From Tatumella citrea (GTDB taxonomy: Bacteria > Pseudomonadota > Gammaproteobacteria > Enterobacterales > Enterobacteriaceae): a DNA stretch of 64,000 nucleotides. Each line of letters opens with the position of its first letter. Positions within the stretch are counted from its first letter, which is position 1. A program made the translations under genes and the position numbers. This document shows positions 37,401 through 45,420 of this stretch, piece by piece. Location: the NCBI RefSeq assembly GCF_002163585.1, contig NZ_CP015579.1, positions 3,782,001-3,846,000 on the forward strand. The letters are read 5' to 3'. The notes below the pieces were generated by a model. That model saw nothing but the letters and a program-made list of their open reading frames with translations, did not search any database and was not told the origin of the DNA.

Positions 37401-37537
37401 GTAAAGGACGGATCTTCGTTACGTGGCAGCTTTTCATAGCTCAGGATGCCTGCGGCCATCACCAGCAGCATAAAAAAGGTGATGAGTTGCTGATGATTCA
37501 GCGTCCAGGCCGAGAGATTGAAGGAGATGCGCCTCAT
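34460..37537 (-). CDS. RND efflux pump inner-membrane subunit (cassette 1)
   Basis: A 1025-aa resistance-nodulation-division transporter of the HAE1/AcrB superfamily, driven by proton influx. The family fold is evident: a first membrane segment at about 15-35, two large periplasmic loops, and the proton-relay helix with paired aspartates in GLLVDDAMITVETM near residue 405. The sequence differs clearly from AcrB in its N-terminus (NLSAWTLNHQQLITFFMLL) and belongs to the branch with VESDTHAGQSVIFVNL loops, whose substrates are varied. It overlaps the adaptor gene by 4 bp and forms an operon led by an AdeRS-like two-component system. No outer-membrane channel gene is present, so TolC or another channel must serve. 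Confidence 0.92.
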   Translation of the reverse strand: MRRISFNLSAWTLNHQQLITFFMLLVMAAGILSYEKLPRNEDPSFTIKTAVVSASWPGATVQDTVNLVTDTLEKKLQEIPYLDYVESDTHAGQSVIFVNLRDDTPPRQVPGIWYQVRKKMQDIASSLPSGVQGPSVDDEFEDTFGTIYGFTAEGFTLQELRDRVEDIRRDLMSLPDVGKIRLIGEQDEQLVIAFSPRQLAGMGITLQQVSDALKAQNAVEPAGTLRTAREKVLLRVSGALTSEKSLQAVTLHIDGRYIPLTAIATVRRETAEPPSPEFRVNGKPAIGLAISMAATGNMIDFGLALKARIGLLSQQLPHGIEMVKVADQSAVVANAISGFVRVLAEAVAIVLAVSFVSLGLRAGMVVAAAIPLVLALTFTGMLLAGIGLQRISLGALIIALGLLVDDAMITVETMISRLEAGDSRREAATYAFRTTAFPMLTGTLVMIAGFIPVGFAASSAGEYCYTLFAVMLIALLCSWGVAILFSPLIGVRILPVKLKTHPDRRSPSRLRAGYHRLLTMILHHRAMTVGVALVLLGLAAYGTTFMQGEFFPASDRPELLVSLTLEADASQSETGRQVTRLEKALIRDPDVDHFSSYIGSGAIRFYLPMDVLLDNENTAQLVVVAKDLRSRDRLKKTLNDLLSSQFRDIISRVSPLELGPPVGWPVKYRITGPDYGQVKAIAHKLASVLGMCPCTREVNLSAGEPERVITLNVNQTAARAAGVSSQLIAQMLNTVWSGSVVTKVRDGNRLIDVVLRANDAERQDLTTLSGLLLTNDLGQKIPLSQIATPEWGVGDPVIWRRQRLPYITVQTDVAPGMRAETVSKQLLPSVNRLRATLPPGYQVEEGGTVAESEKGNNSVYVMLPVTLMVMMVLLMIQLQLFSRMLLALLMAPFGLIGIVLAMLPTGTPLGFVALLGIIALAGMIIRNSVILISEADNYVREGMMYDAAIISAAGHRARPILLTACAAILGMLPISEQVFWGPMAYAIIGGLLVATLVTLTVLPAAMSLVMQKEQSWSDKRCLVRH

Positions 37538-38682
37538 TCTGCAGCCTCCCCGAAGGCAACTGTTTCCCCCTGTCGCAGTTGATTGACACCGGCAGTCACT
37601 ACCGCATCGCCGGACACGACGCCGGTAGACACCAGGATAGCGCTGGTGGTATATCCGCCAAGGGTAACGGGTCTAAGTTCCAACTGGTGCGAGAGTCTGT
37701 TGACCACGAACACCGCCGGTTTACCGCCCGTCCAGGTCAACGCCGAAGCCGGCAGGGATATCAGACCCGGCCCGGATGCAGCCTGCCTGACCTGCACGCT
37801 GGCCCCCAGCATCATGCTGACTGGCGGGTCGATGAGGTGAATACGCACGCGCCAGGTGCGGGTCTGCGGGTCTGCCTGCGGGCTGATATTCCGCAGCTCG
37901 CCGGTACATTTCACTACCGGGTCCCGGGTGAGAGAAATGATGAATACGCCGGTATGGCGGGAAAACTGCTGCGGGTCCACAACATCGATCACGGCATCCC
38001 GGCCACCACTGACAGCCAGCGTGACCAGTGGCTGGCCGGCCATCAGCACCTGCCCTGGCTGAGCGCTGACCTGCGTGACCACACCTGCGGCCGGTGCGGT
38101 CAGACGCGTCCAGCTGAGATTCTCCTGCGCCGTCTTCAGGGCGGCCTCACTGCTCTGACGCCGTGACGCTGCAGTCTGCCAGTCTGAACGGGCGGTATCA
38201 AGCTGAACGCGAGCAATAGCTCCGGAGGGCATAAGCTGGATCATGCGTTTCAGGTTCAGTGCTGCCAGACGTTCAGTGGCCAGCGCACTGGTAAAGTCGG
38301 CGCGGGCACTCTCGAACTGATTCTGTTGCGTATCGCTTTCCAGCGTTCCCAGCAGTTGCCCCGCCGTCACGCTGTCACCCACGTCTACCGCGCGCATCAG
38401 CAGGCGCCCATCAAGCCGGAAGCCAAGGGCCACTTCGTCCTGCGGACGGATTTCACCGGTTCGGATCAGCAGACCAGTACCTGCCGCCACGGGGGCCGTG
38501 ATAGTACGAACCGGTCGTGGCGGAGCCGTCTGTTTTTCCGGCTTTCCGTCGCAGGCAGTCAGCAGCAGCACAACCGGCAGCGCCAGCAGGCAGTATCCCG
38601 GTAGCGCCAACCGGTGAAACGTAAAGAGATGGCGCATTACCTGCCGAACGCAGTCGGTCAGGTCAGAAATATTTTCCGTCAT
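37534..38682 (-). CDS. RND efflux periplasmic adaptor lipoprotein (cassette 1)
   Basis: A membrane-fusion protein that links the RND pump to an outer-membrane channel. A lipoprotein signal ends in the lipobox LLTAC, after which come the lipoyl/barrel-sandwich halves (GFRLDGRLLMRAVDVGDSVTAG and TAPAAGVVTQVSAQPGQVLMAGQPL) around an alpha-hairpin (about 115-200) and beta-barrel domains. The start is uncertain: the ATG used here has AGGA eight bases upstream and gives 382 aa, while an ATG 15 codons later would give a more usual signal-peptide length. It lies 63 bp or more after the sensor kinase gene and overlaps the pump gene. Confidence 0.85.
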   Translation of the reverse strand: MTENISDLTDCVRQVMRHLFTFHRLALPGYCLLALPVVLLLTACDGKPEKQTAPPRPVRTITAPVAAGTGLLIRTGEIRPQDEVALGFRLDGRLLMRAVDVGDSVTAGQLLGTLESDTQQNQFESARADFTSALATERLAALNLKRMIQLMPSGAIARVQLDTARSDWQTAASRRQSSEAALKTAQENLSWTRLTAPAAGVVTQVSAQPGQVLMAGQPLVTLAVSGGRDAVIDVVDPQQFSRHTGVFIISLTRDPVVKCTGELRNISPQADPQTRTWRVRIHLIDPPVSMMLGASVQVRQAASGPGLISLPASALTWTGGKPAVFVVNRLSHQLELRPVTLGGYTTSAILVSTGVVSGDAVVTAGVNQLRQGETVAFGEAAE

Positions 38683-38775
38683 GGCAGTGTTCCTGAACAA
38701 GGTTCCGGTCATTCAACCGGAACAGTGTCAGGATTTACCCCTGCTTTCTGTCAGGAGTCTGTCAAGACGGCAGAT

Positions 38776-39957
38776 TTATGCGTGGACATTTCCGGCAGGC
38801 AACGTGATGGTGATAACCAGCCCCTGCGACTCCCCCCGGGAGGCATGAATGCTACCCCCGTGAGCCTTGCAGATGCCGCGCGCGATGGACAGGCCTAGTC
38901 CGCTGCCGCCGGAATGCCGCGCCCGTGAAGAGTCGGCGCGAGTGAAGCGTTCAAACATCACCGAGAGAAATGCTTCAGGTACGCCCGGACCACAGTCGCA
39001 GAAAACCATTTCACATCCTGTCGGCACTTTACGGGCCACGGCGGTCAGCACGCCCCCTTCTGCGGCATAGCGCAGGGCGTTTTCCATCACGATGGTCACG
39101 GCCTGCCCCAGACGGACTGGGTCAGCTTCACAGATACAGGGGACATCAGCGGTAACGCTGAAGCGCATCCCCGCGTCTTGTGCCTGCGGAGCCAGCCACG
39201 CCGCCCGCTCGCACAGAAGCCCCGTCAGGTCCGTCACCGATTTATTCAGACTGAGCTGACCGGCATCAGCCAGCGACAGCAGGTGCAGTTCATCCGTCAG
39301 CCGGCTGAGGAGCTGCAGTTGTTTCATGACCATCGCCAGTTGCCGGGGTTCAGGGGTAAACACGCCGTCCATCATTCCCTGCAGACGACCAATCGCCGCC
39401 GTCAGTGGCGAACGCAACTCATGGGCCATCGCCACATGGGACGCCCGCAGTTCACGCTCATAGCGCGCCAGCTGCTGAGTCATAGTATTGAAATCACGGG
39501 TAAAGCGGCCCATCTCCAACGGAGCATTATCCACCTGCGCAGCCTGGGCACTGAAATTACCCGAGGATACAGCGCTGGCGGCCGCCGTCAGGTGGCCGAA
39601 CTGCGCCGCCAATGGCCGCGCAGAACGTAACCCCAGCACCACAATGAACGGGATAATGACTACCACCAGAATCCCGACAGTCAGCCAGTCCGCCGACGCG
39701 ATGGAGGGGTCTGAGTAGCTGATACCCCACCATGCATCCACAATCTGATGAAAGCGGGCCGGGTCCGATGCCGGATGTGCGCGCAGTAGGACAAACTCCT
39801 CACGTAGGGCCGGTGGCATCCGGTACTGTATCCACAGGCTTTCAACGGCAAAACGCAGCCACATACACAGCGCAATCACCACCACGGAACCCACTGCCAG
39901 CGCCAGGATCCGTAAGCAAATCCAGCGCCACAGGGTCTGCTGCTGTAGCGTCTTCAT
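38776..39957 (-). CDS. AdeS-like sensor histidine kinase (cassette 1)
   Basis: A 393-aa kinase with two membrane segments (about 15-35 and 92-112) framing a 55-residue periplasmic loop, a HAMP region, and H179 in VAMAHELRSPLTAAIGRLQG as the phosphorylation site. The ATP-binding part shows MENALRYA, DCGPGVPE and GSGLGLSIA. The H-box resembles AdeS, which with AdeR controls an RND pump in Acinetobacter. It overlaps the response regulator by 4 bp (ATGA), and the adaptor and pump genes follow on the same strand, so it most likely controls the pump. Confidence 0.88.
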   Translation of the reverse strand: MKTLQQQTLWRWICLRILALAVGSVVVIALCMWLRFAVESLWIQYRMPPALREEFVLLRAHPASDPARFHQIVDAWWGISYSDPSIASADWLTVGILVVVIIPFIVVLGLRSARPLAAQFGHLTAAASAVSSGNFSAQAAQVDNAPLEMGRFTRDFNTMTQQLARYERELRASHVAMAHELRSPLTAAIGRLQGMMDGVFTPEPRQLAMVMKQLQLLSRLTDELHLLSLADAGQLSLNKSVTDLTGLLCERAAWLAPQAQDAGMRFSVTADVPCICEADPVRLGQAVTIVMENALRYAAEGGVLTAVARKVPTGCEMVFCDCGPGVPEAFLSVMFERFTRADSSRARHSGGSGLGLSIARGICKAHGGSIHASRGESQGLVITITLPAGNVHA

Positions 39958-40646
39958 GGCTGACGGAACCGGTAGCCGACACCGCGCACATTTACCAGCA
40001 CTTCAGAAATTCCGGCAGCTTCAAGTTTTTTACGCAGGTTATAGACATGGGTATCGACCGCCCTCTCCAGCGCGTCACTTTCCGGCAGGCAGCGTTCCAG
40101 CAGGGTCTGGCGTGAAAAGGGGCGTACTGGTGCACCCATCAGTGTGGTCAACAGACTGAATTCGGTAGGAGTCAGCTCAAGGCTGGTAAGCTTGCCATCG
40201 CTATGACTGACCCCCGCCGTCATCATGGTGGTATCCACCTCCAGCCCCTGCCAGCGTAATGACTGCACCTCCTGTACCTGCGAGGCACGTCGTAATACCG
40301 CCTGGACACGTGCCACCACTTCACCGGGATTATAAGGTTTAACGACATAGTCATCGGCACCGTAGCGCAGGGCACCAATTTTATCCGGCATATCATTCAT
40401 GGCGGTTACCATGATAACCGGAGTGTTCCCTTTACGCCGAACGGCGGCAAGGATTTCAGTGCCATTCATACCTGGGAGCATCACATCAAGCAGGATAAGA
40501 TCAGGTCGCAGACGCTGGCACATCTCTAGTCCTGACGGACCATCGTGCGCCATAGACACATCATAGTTTTCCCGTCGTAAATACGCACCCAGCACATCCG
40601 CTGCATCCGCATCGTCTTCAATAATCAGTATTCGTTTCCCGGACAT
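39954..40646 (-). CDS. OmpR-family response regulator (cassette 1)
   Basis: A 230-aa regulator: receiver with D54 and K103, then a winged-helix DNA-binding domain (about 130-228, ending VDTHVYNLRKKLEAAGISEVLVNVRGVGYRFRQP). It is the first gene of the regulator-kinase-adaptor-pump operon. Divergent from it is a MipA/OmpV gene, and the intergenic gap holds a direct repeat suited to an OmpR-type dimer. It probably controls both directions in response to an envelope signal detected by its kinase. Confidence 0.9.
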   Translation of the reverse strand: MSGKRILIIEDDADAADVLGAYLRRENYDVSMAHDGPSGLEMCQRLRPDLILLDVMLPGMNGTEILAAVRRKGNTPVIMVTAMNDMPDKIGALRYGADDYVVKPYNPGEVVARVQAVLRRASQVQEVQSLRWQGLEVDTTMMTAGVSHSDGKLTSLELTPTEFSLLTTLMGAPVRPFSRQTLLERCLPESDALERAVDTHVYNLRKKLEAAGISEVLVNVRGVGYRFRQP

Positions 40647-40677
40647 TCAGGCCACCTTGACCGTTTCTTCATAAATC

Positions 40678-40695
40678 ACTGACAGTTTACTGACA
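40678..40695. promoter_or_regulatory. Direct-repeat operator between regulator gene and mipA
   Basis: ACTGACA-GTTT-ACTGACA: two identical 7-mers with an 11-bp period, the arrangement bound head-to-tail by OmpR-family dimers. It lies in the 124-bp divergent control region. Confidence 0.6.
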
Positions 40696-40770
40696 CTGCC
40701 TTCGTATATTAACCAGGCATACGCGGGCCTTGGCAACCGCTTACTAACGATTCAGGTAAGGAGAAGCACA

Positions 40771-41559
40771 ATGATAACCAGAAAACTCACATTGTATATG
40801 ACCTGTTTAGCACTAACGGGTACTGCAGGTGTAGCACGGGCAGATGATACCGCATCATCACAGAAGAATTTTTCTATCGGGATGGCAGGTCAGAGCCTGC
40901 CCCGTTACAGCGGGTCAGATAAGCAACGCTGGCAGTTGGTTCCGCTGGTGCAGGCTCGGGACGGGGCATTTTTTATTGATTCGCAGAAAGGAATTGGCTA
41001 TGACCTGCAGAGCGACAGCGGACTCTACTTCGAACATACTCTTGGCTATGATCTGGGACGCTCAGAACGGAATTCGGATTGGCGGGACGGCAGCGACAGG
41101 CTGAAAGGCATGGGAAACATTAAAGCCACGGTTAACACGGCTCTTGCTATTGGCTGGTCGGTCACTCCATGGCTAACACTGGAAGGTAAAGCAACCCTGC
41201 CGCTGAACGATAGCCAGGGCGTGAATTACCAGACCTCCGCCACTCTGATCCCTCTCCAGACCAGCACCGACACGATGGCATTCAATACTGCTGCATTATT
41301 TGGCGATAGCCGGTATATGAACACCTTATATGGTGTAACTGCTGCGCAAAGCCGCCGCACAGACTATGCGCGGTATCATGCACCTGGTGGGTTTTATGGT
41401 GCGGATATCAGCCTAACCTGGAGTCATCAGTTCACCCCGCACTGGGGATGGCTGGCTAGCACCGACTATATCTGGCTGGATAAGCATGCTGAAGAGAGTC
41501 CGTTCGTGTTCCGGCGTGATGAAGCGGCACTCACTCTCGGCATATTGTATTCATTTTGA
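40771..41559 (+). CDS. MipA/OmpV-family outer-membrane protein
   Basis: A 262-aa precursor with a Sec signal (to about GVARA) and a beta-barrel-type mature part that ends in phenylalanine (LTLGILYSF). The motifs SLPRYSGSDKQRWQLVPLVQARDGAFFID and YGADISLTWSHQF are typical of the MipA/OmpV family. MipA in E. coli is a scaffold for murein synthesis; other members act in osmotic or antimicrobial responses. Divergent from the two-component/RND operon, it is probably co-regulated. AAGGAG lies nine bases before the ATG. Confidence 0.88.
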   Translation: MITRKLTLYMTCLALTGTAGVARADDTASSQKNFSIGMAGQSLPRYSGSDKQRWQLVPLVQARDGAFFIDSQKGIGYDLQSDSGLYFEHTLGYDLGRSERNSDWRDGSDRLKGMGNIKATVNTALAIGWSVTPWLTLEGKATLPLNDSQGVNYQTSATLIPLQTSTDTMAFNTAALFGDSRYMNTLYGVTAAQSRRTDYARYHAPGGFYGADISLTWSHQFTPHWGWLASTDYIWLDKHAEESPFVFRRDEAALTLGILYSF

Positions 41560-41597
41560 GTAAATAGTTGTGTCTTCAAAAAGATGGCTTTTGTTTC

Positions 41598-41882
41598 TGA
41601 TCCTACCCGTCTAGTACCTCTACACTTCTATCTGGCTATGTTTACTCCCGAGAAACAGATTGGAGGTTTCCATAAAATGGCGTACTTTTCCTAGTAACTA
41701 CCACATTGAACGGTATTGGTGGTTACGGGTTATAATATCGTGCAGCGCCTGCCATAATCGTTCGACGTGATTTATCCACGGTGATTAAACCGGCTGATAA
41801 ATAATGATCAATCCTTACTGTTGCCGCCCACATAGCAGACCTTTCCTGACCCACGCTGCAGGGCACCGGCCGGGTAGGATCA
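41598..41882. mobile_element. 285-bp remnant bounded by IS3-type ends
   Basis: TGATCCTACCCG opens the interval and its exact inverse closes it. TGATCCTACCC is the tip of IS3-group elements and recurs at 45.6 kb beside an IS3 orfA. The interior has no frame and no transposase recognisable to me, and no target duplication is visible. It could be an internally deleted element or two unrelated half-ends. Confidence 0.45.
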
Positions 41883-42327
41883 ATTTTCGTTCCGGCCTGA
41901 TGGGGATGCGTTTCTGTTGTCCGGGAACCTGCTAGTCATCGCCTCACGGATTGCTGCCATTTTTCATCCTTGTTTTGGGCGCGTAGATGCAAAGTGGGAG
42001 CCGATCTACGCCATACCAGGCCTGCCGAAGGCAAACAGAGACGGACTGTCCCAGGATGAAGTATTCATCCGGTTATATCATTAATTTTTATGGCAAGAAG
42101 CTCACAGCTCCAGCGGGAGCGTTGATAGCCAAAATTATCGAGTGAACGGCTGACAAGCAGTACCAGCAGCCTGCATATCAGTTCAAATGGCCACTTGTGC
42201 TCACGGCCGGTGCGCAGCGATGATAAATAACATCATGGGATATTCAGACCTCATCAATATAATGGAGGTCTGACGCCGAATGAATCAGAACGATTGTTCC
42301 GGAAAAACTCTAAAGCCATGGTAAGTT
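41883..42327. other. Intergenic, island, broken sequence
   Basis: No intact gene. Short open pieces in several frames suggest decayed insertion sequences. A hairpin CAGACCTC/GAGGTCTG with a 12-nt loop lies at 42245-42272. The right end joins the broken gamma-carbonic-anhydrase gene. Confidence 0.5.
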
Positions 42328-42459
42328 TCAGTTAACCACTACAGGTCCGACATACACATCATCACGGATGATAACCCGACCACAAATAATAGCAGTTGGA
42401 TCAATGTAGGCTTTCGTTGAAACCTGAGGAACCTGTCCTGATGGATTTTTACGTAACAT
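42328..42459 (-). pseudogene. Truncated gamma-class carbonic anhydrase (YrdA-like)
   Basis: Only the first 43 codons survive: MLRKNPSGQVPQV, then IDPTAIICGRVIIRDDVYVG, the first left-handed beta-helix turns of a gamma-carbonic-anhydrase-like hexapeptide protein normally of about 180 aa. The frame then ends in foreign sequence. Its start overlaps the folE2 stop by 11 bp, so it was the downstream gene of that operon. Gamma-CA paralogues are known members of zinc-starvation (Zur) gene sets. Confidence 0.75.
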
Positions 42460-43375
42460 TTTTGTTTCCTTTGCGGTAAATACGGGCAACGGCATTGTGT
42501 GGGTGTAAACTTTCCTGATGCTCGACGTAAATTTCAAAGTCCTCACAGAATGGTGCAGTCTGAAAAGCTTTAGATAACCGGCGTACGGCATCTTCACAGA
42601 ACATAAGATTCTTGCCATTAGCGACGGCAAAAGCCTGTTCATCACTGCGCTTTACTACGGTCTGAACAGCAGTGCCCAGTGCGGTTTCAGTATAATCAAT
42701 CACTTCTTCGATAGGATATGAATCCGCAGCTGGCGATAACACAATGGTTATCCAGGCCCAGCTACGCTGGCTGTGGGGTGTTGCTGGCATACCCCTCTCT
42801 GTTAACCACTCAACGACTTCGTCAACAGGAACATCATCGGTACGGTTGGCAAAGTCGTCCCTGAACTGTGAGGCGGCAACTTGCCGACTCAGTGCAGCAG
42901 ACGCCGGACAGGTTGAGGAATAAGGGATACCCACTTTCAGAGTGGTGGCAAGGCCCTTATTTAACTCTGCACTCAGATGTATCGGGTACGCCTTCCATCC
43001 ATACAGATTGGAAGTTAATGATTTTCTTGAAAGGAGGATATCGCCATAAACGTCAATATTAGCCTCGTCACTCTGGCCGTGATGTGATTTCAGAAATTTA
43101 TTCAACACCCTTTCCAGTAACTTAGGCGTAATTTCATGTTGAGTCAGCTCATCAAGTAACAAGTAAAGGCGTGACATATGAATGCCTTTCTCAGCATCAG
43201 GAGAACTCAGTAGATTGATACCCGCATTGACCTTTGCTGAAACAGGCCTTCCTGAGATTTCTACCGGCAGATCTATCTGCTCCATACCCACCCGGGAGAG
43301 TGATTCTGTTGCTTCTCCTTTTTCAGACTGAACATCCGGCAGGTCTGTTGGGGATAATTTTGTTTTTATCGTCAT
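42449..43375 (-). CDS. folE2: GTP cyclohydrolase FolE2 (zinc-independent type)
   Basis: A 308-aa GTP cyclohydrolase of type IB, which opens the folate pathway by making dihydroneopterin triphosphate without a strict need for zinc. Conserved features are present: KGIHMSRLYLLLDEL near residues 63-77 and YSSTCPASAALSRQ near 152-165, whose cysteine is the metal-binding catalytic residue. The usual enterobacterial enzyme is zinc-dependent FolE; FolE2 is a known substitute induced under zinc limitation. It sits between a zinc-free DksA paralogue and a gamma-carbonic-anhydrase fragment, which strongly supports Zur control. The ORF appears complete. Confidence 0.9.
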   Translation of the reverse strand: MTIKTKLSPTDLPDVQSEKGEATESLSRVGMEQIDLPVEISGRPVSAKVNAGINLLSSPDAEKGIHMSRLYLLLDELTQHEITPKLLERVLNKFLKSHHGQSDEANIDVYGDILLSRKSLTSNLYGWKAYPIHLSAELNKGLATTLKVGIPYSSTCPASAALSRQVAASQFRDDFANRTDDVPVDEVVEWLTERGMPATPHSQRSWAWITIVLSPAADSYPIEEVIDYTETALGTAVQTVVKRSDEQAFAVANGKNLMFCEDAVRRLSKAFQTAPFCEDFEIYVEHQESLHPHNAVARIYRKGNKNVT

Positions 43376-43429
43376 TGCATAACACCCTTATTTTAATCAG
43401 AACAAATAATACCAATTAAAATGATATGG

Positions 43430-43855
43430 TTATTTATTCTTCCGATAATGTAATTCTGCCTTTTCTTCTTTGCTTTTTGCTTCAATACTCAACTCTGTCG
43501 TCGGTCTCAGTAACAATCTCGGAAGACCAATCGGGTCTCCGGTTTCAATACAAAAACCATATTTGCCATTTTCCAGACGTAACAATGCAGCATCGTATTT
43601 TGGCAGTAAGCGACTCTCACGATCGATTTGTCTGAGAATCAGGCGCAGAGATTCTTCTCTGAGAGCAATATCACCCTCATCCCCCGTATCCTCTTGCTCG
43701 AGCAGTTGTATTTTTGCTCGTTCTATATGTTCCAAAAGCTCTTGTCTTTCATGCCAGAGTAAACGACGGAGAAACTCCTGCTGCTGTGGGTTCATATAGT
43801 GCTCTGCTGCCATCTCCAGAATTTGCTGTTTTTCGGCACTTGTAGGTTTGGTCAT
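43430..43855 (-). CDS. dksA2: DksA2-type transcription factor lacking zinc ligands
   Basis: A 141-aa DksA-family protein that enters the RNA polymerase secondary channel and acts with ppGpp. The coiled-coil tip keeps two aspartates (D59, D62, in GDEGDIALREE). The four cysteines that hold zinc in DksA are replaced: the pattern is C102-x2-T105-x17-S123-x2-A126, at exactly canonical spacing. P. aeruginosa DksA2 is of similar type and replaces DksA when zinc is scarce. I start at the ATG 65 codons inside a longer frame, because that frame runs back through the Zur-like box and into the COG0523 fragment. It is the first intact gene of the zinc-starvation cluster. Confidence 0.88.
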   Translation of the reverse strand: MTKPTSAEKQQILEMAAEHYMNPQQQEFLRRLLWHERQELLEHIERAKIQLLEQEDTGDEGDIALREESLRLILRQIDRESRLLPKYDAALLRLENGKYGFCIETGDPIGLPRLLLRPTTELSIEAKSKEEKAELHYRKNK

Positions 43856-43881
43856 TCGAGGGTACCTGAGATCATTTACTG

Positions 43882-43902
43882 CAATGTTATAACATAACAA
43901 TA
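43882..43902 (-). promoter_or_regulatory. Zur-type operator upstream of dksA2
   Basis: CAATGTTATAACATAACAATA contains TGTTATAACATAACA, close to the gamma-proteobacterial Zur consensus (GAAATGTTATANTATAACATTTC). It lies about 30 bp before the dksA2 start, placing dksA2-folE2 under zinc-dependent repression. Confidence 0.75.
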
Positions 43903-43925
43903 TCGAATTAAAGTAGAAAACAGCC

Positions 43926-44250
43926 TTACTCCAGCCGGGAAATCCTGGTTGGCCAGGGATCTTCAATAACTTCACCATTCTCCCAGTCAGTGATTTCCTG
44001 CTCTGTAAGAAAACATCGTTCCAGCACCAGGACAAAATCATCAATTTCATTCACATGACCAATCACAGTTAACCGACAATGTCTGTCACCAAACCGCCCC
44101 GGGGTATTTTCCACTTGTTGTTGTAACGCGCAACGTTCCTCATCAGTTAATGAATTTACCTTATGTTCCAGCACTCCGGCTTTCCAGTAACTGATAAACT
44201 CCAACGTTATACTTCCGGCAGACTGATTCCAGAGTAGCGCAAGGTCATCT
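43926..44250 (-). pseudogene. C-terminal fragment of a COG0523 (CobW/ZigA-type) GTPase
   Basis: About 107 codons open from the insertion-sequence junction: ALLWNQSAGSITLEF, then RFGDRHCRLTVIGHV, LERCFLTEQEITDW and EDPWP. This matches the CobW C-terminal domain of COG0523 metallochaperones (pattern GDRxxxLVFIG, CLLTxEE, LPDPFP). The GTPase domain is missing, removed by the IS3-type element that abuts it. COG0523 proteins are classic Zur-regulon members, so this gene once belonged to the same cluster as dksA2, folE2 and the gamma-CA. Confidence 0.75.
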
Positions 44251-45420
44251 TGTAAGTAGACCTGTTTTAGTTACATACTCTTTTTGAGGTTTCCGGTATT
44301 TCAGCCAGCAATCTATAATTCCCCTTACTTCATTCAGTGTTCTGAACAGATAAAAATTTAGTATTTCAGTCCTGTATGTCCGGTTAAATCGTTCAATAAA
44401 AACATTCTGAGTGGGTTGTCCCGGCTGAATAAAATCTAGCTGTACATCATGATCTTCGTTCCATTGGGCCAATCCAGTCAGTGAGATAAATTCCGGTCCG
44501 TGAAACCTATTGAGCGCATCCGACTAGCATTTGAGTTAGCTATTCTCTACAACTTGTAATGTCTGTATCCGTCACAAGTGGAGAAAACCAATGAATACAG
44601 CGACACTGATAGCCCTGGATATAGCTAAAAAACATCTCGATACAAAGATTCGTCATCTGGATGGACAAATATATTACCTCCGAATTGAAAATACCCGGAA
44701 GGATTCAACCGATTACTTGCACTTACAACTTCACCTCATGGCAGTATTATCACTGCCTTTGAACCAGCAGCTGATTATCATAGTAATATTGCATGGTGGT
44801 TACATAAGCAAGGAGTTCAGTGCCATCTTGTTTCTTCTGTCAGATGAGCGCGAACTCGTGATATGTTGTTCAAGACTAGGGATAAGAATAACCAGGAAAA
44901 GCTTCTTAAAATCCTATCGCGGATAGCGCTCAGCGAGTTCTGTGAGGGCTTCTACGACAGCGTCATTACGCCGTGTATTCGGTTTGTAGAAAAATAATGT
45001 CTTGGATACCTGATGTGTGCTCATTGTGAACTGGGAGATCAGATAATGGGCGTTCTCACGCTTTATCACTGGTTTTAAAGCATTTTTTCTATAACCACTT
45101 TCAGTGCTCGGTTCTCAAGACTCAGATCAGCGAATATCTGTTTGAGACGCTGGTTTTCATCTTCCAGATCCTTGATTTTTCGGATATCAGAAGCTTCCAT
45201 CTCGCCATATTTCGCTTTCCGTTGTAATAGCTGGCTTGTGAAATTGCGGCCTTGCGGCAGACATCGTTCACCGTACGACCGGCTTTAACAGACTTCAGAA
45301 CGGCGATGATCAGGTGTTCAGTAAATCGAACTTTACGCATAGCGATCTCCTTCAGGGAACCTATTCAGTAGGTCGGAAAATCTCTAAAAGCTAATGGTTC
45401 TTTTTGCAAGTATGCTTACA
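44251..45420 (-). mobile_element. Decayed IS3-family element interrupted by an IS110 fragment
   Basis: The tips TGTAAGTAGACCTGTTTTAG (44251) and, inverted, TGTAAGCATACTTGCAAAAA (45420) match the ends of the better-preserved copy at 52.8-54.0 kb. On the minus strand, orfA (about 45340-45060) is frameshifted after SYYN, the orfB start follows to about 44896, and the orfB 3' part (FIQPGQPTQNVFIERFNRTY) lies at 44500-44262. The middle of orfB is missing and replaced by foreign IS110 sequence. Confidence 0.8.
44501..44895 (+). pseudogene. IS110-family transposase fragment
   Basis: From MNTATLIALDIAKKH the sequence gives the N-terminal DEDD (RuvC-like) part of an IS110-type transposase. A shift of frame then gives FEPAADYHSNIAWWLHKQGV, QCHLVSSV and MLFKTRDKN. 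A frameshift and an in-frame TGA break it, and the rest is absent. It sits inside the IS3-family remnant, so it inserted later, with loss of about 345 bp of orfB. Confidence 0.78.

Noticed and set aside
38614..39718. Several long frames antisense to the adaptor and kinase genes of RND cassette 1
   Set aside because: They are mirror frames in GC-rich coding DNA; the sense strand encodes clear kinase and adaptor motifs.
44591..44926. An intact 111-aa gene of unknown function
   Set aside because: The product starts as an IS110 transposase and continues in another frame with transposase motifs, so it is a broken fragment.
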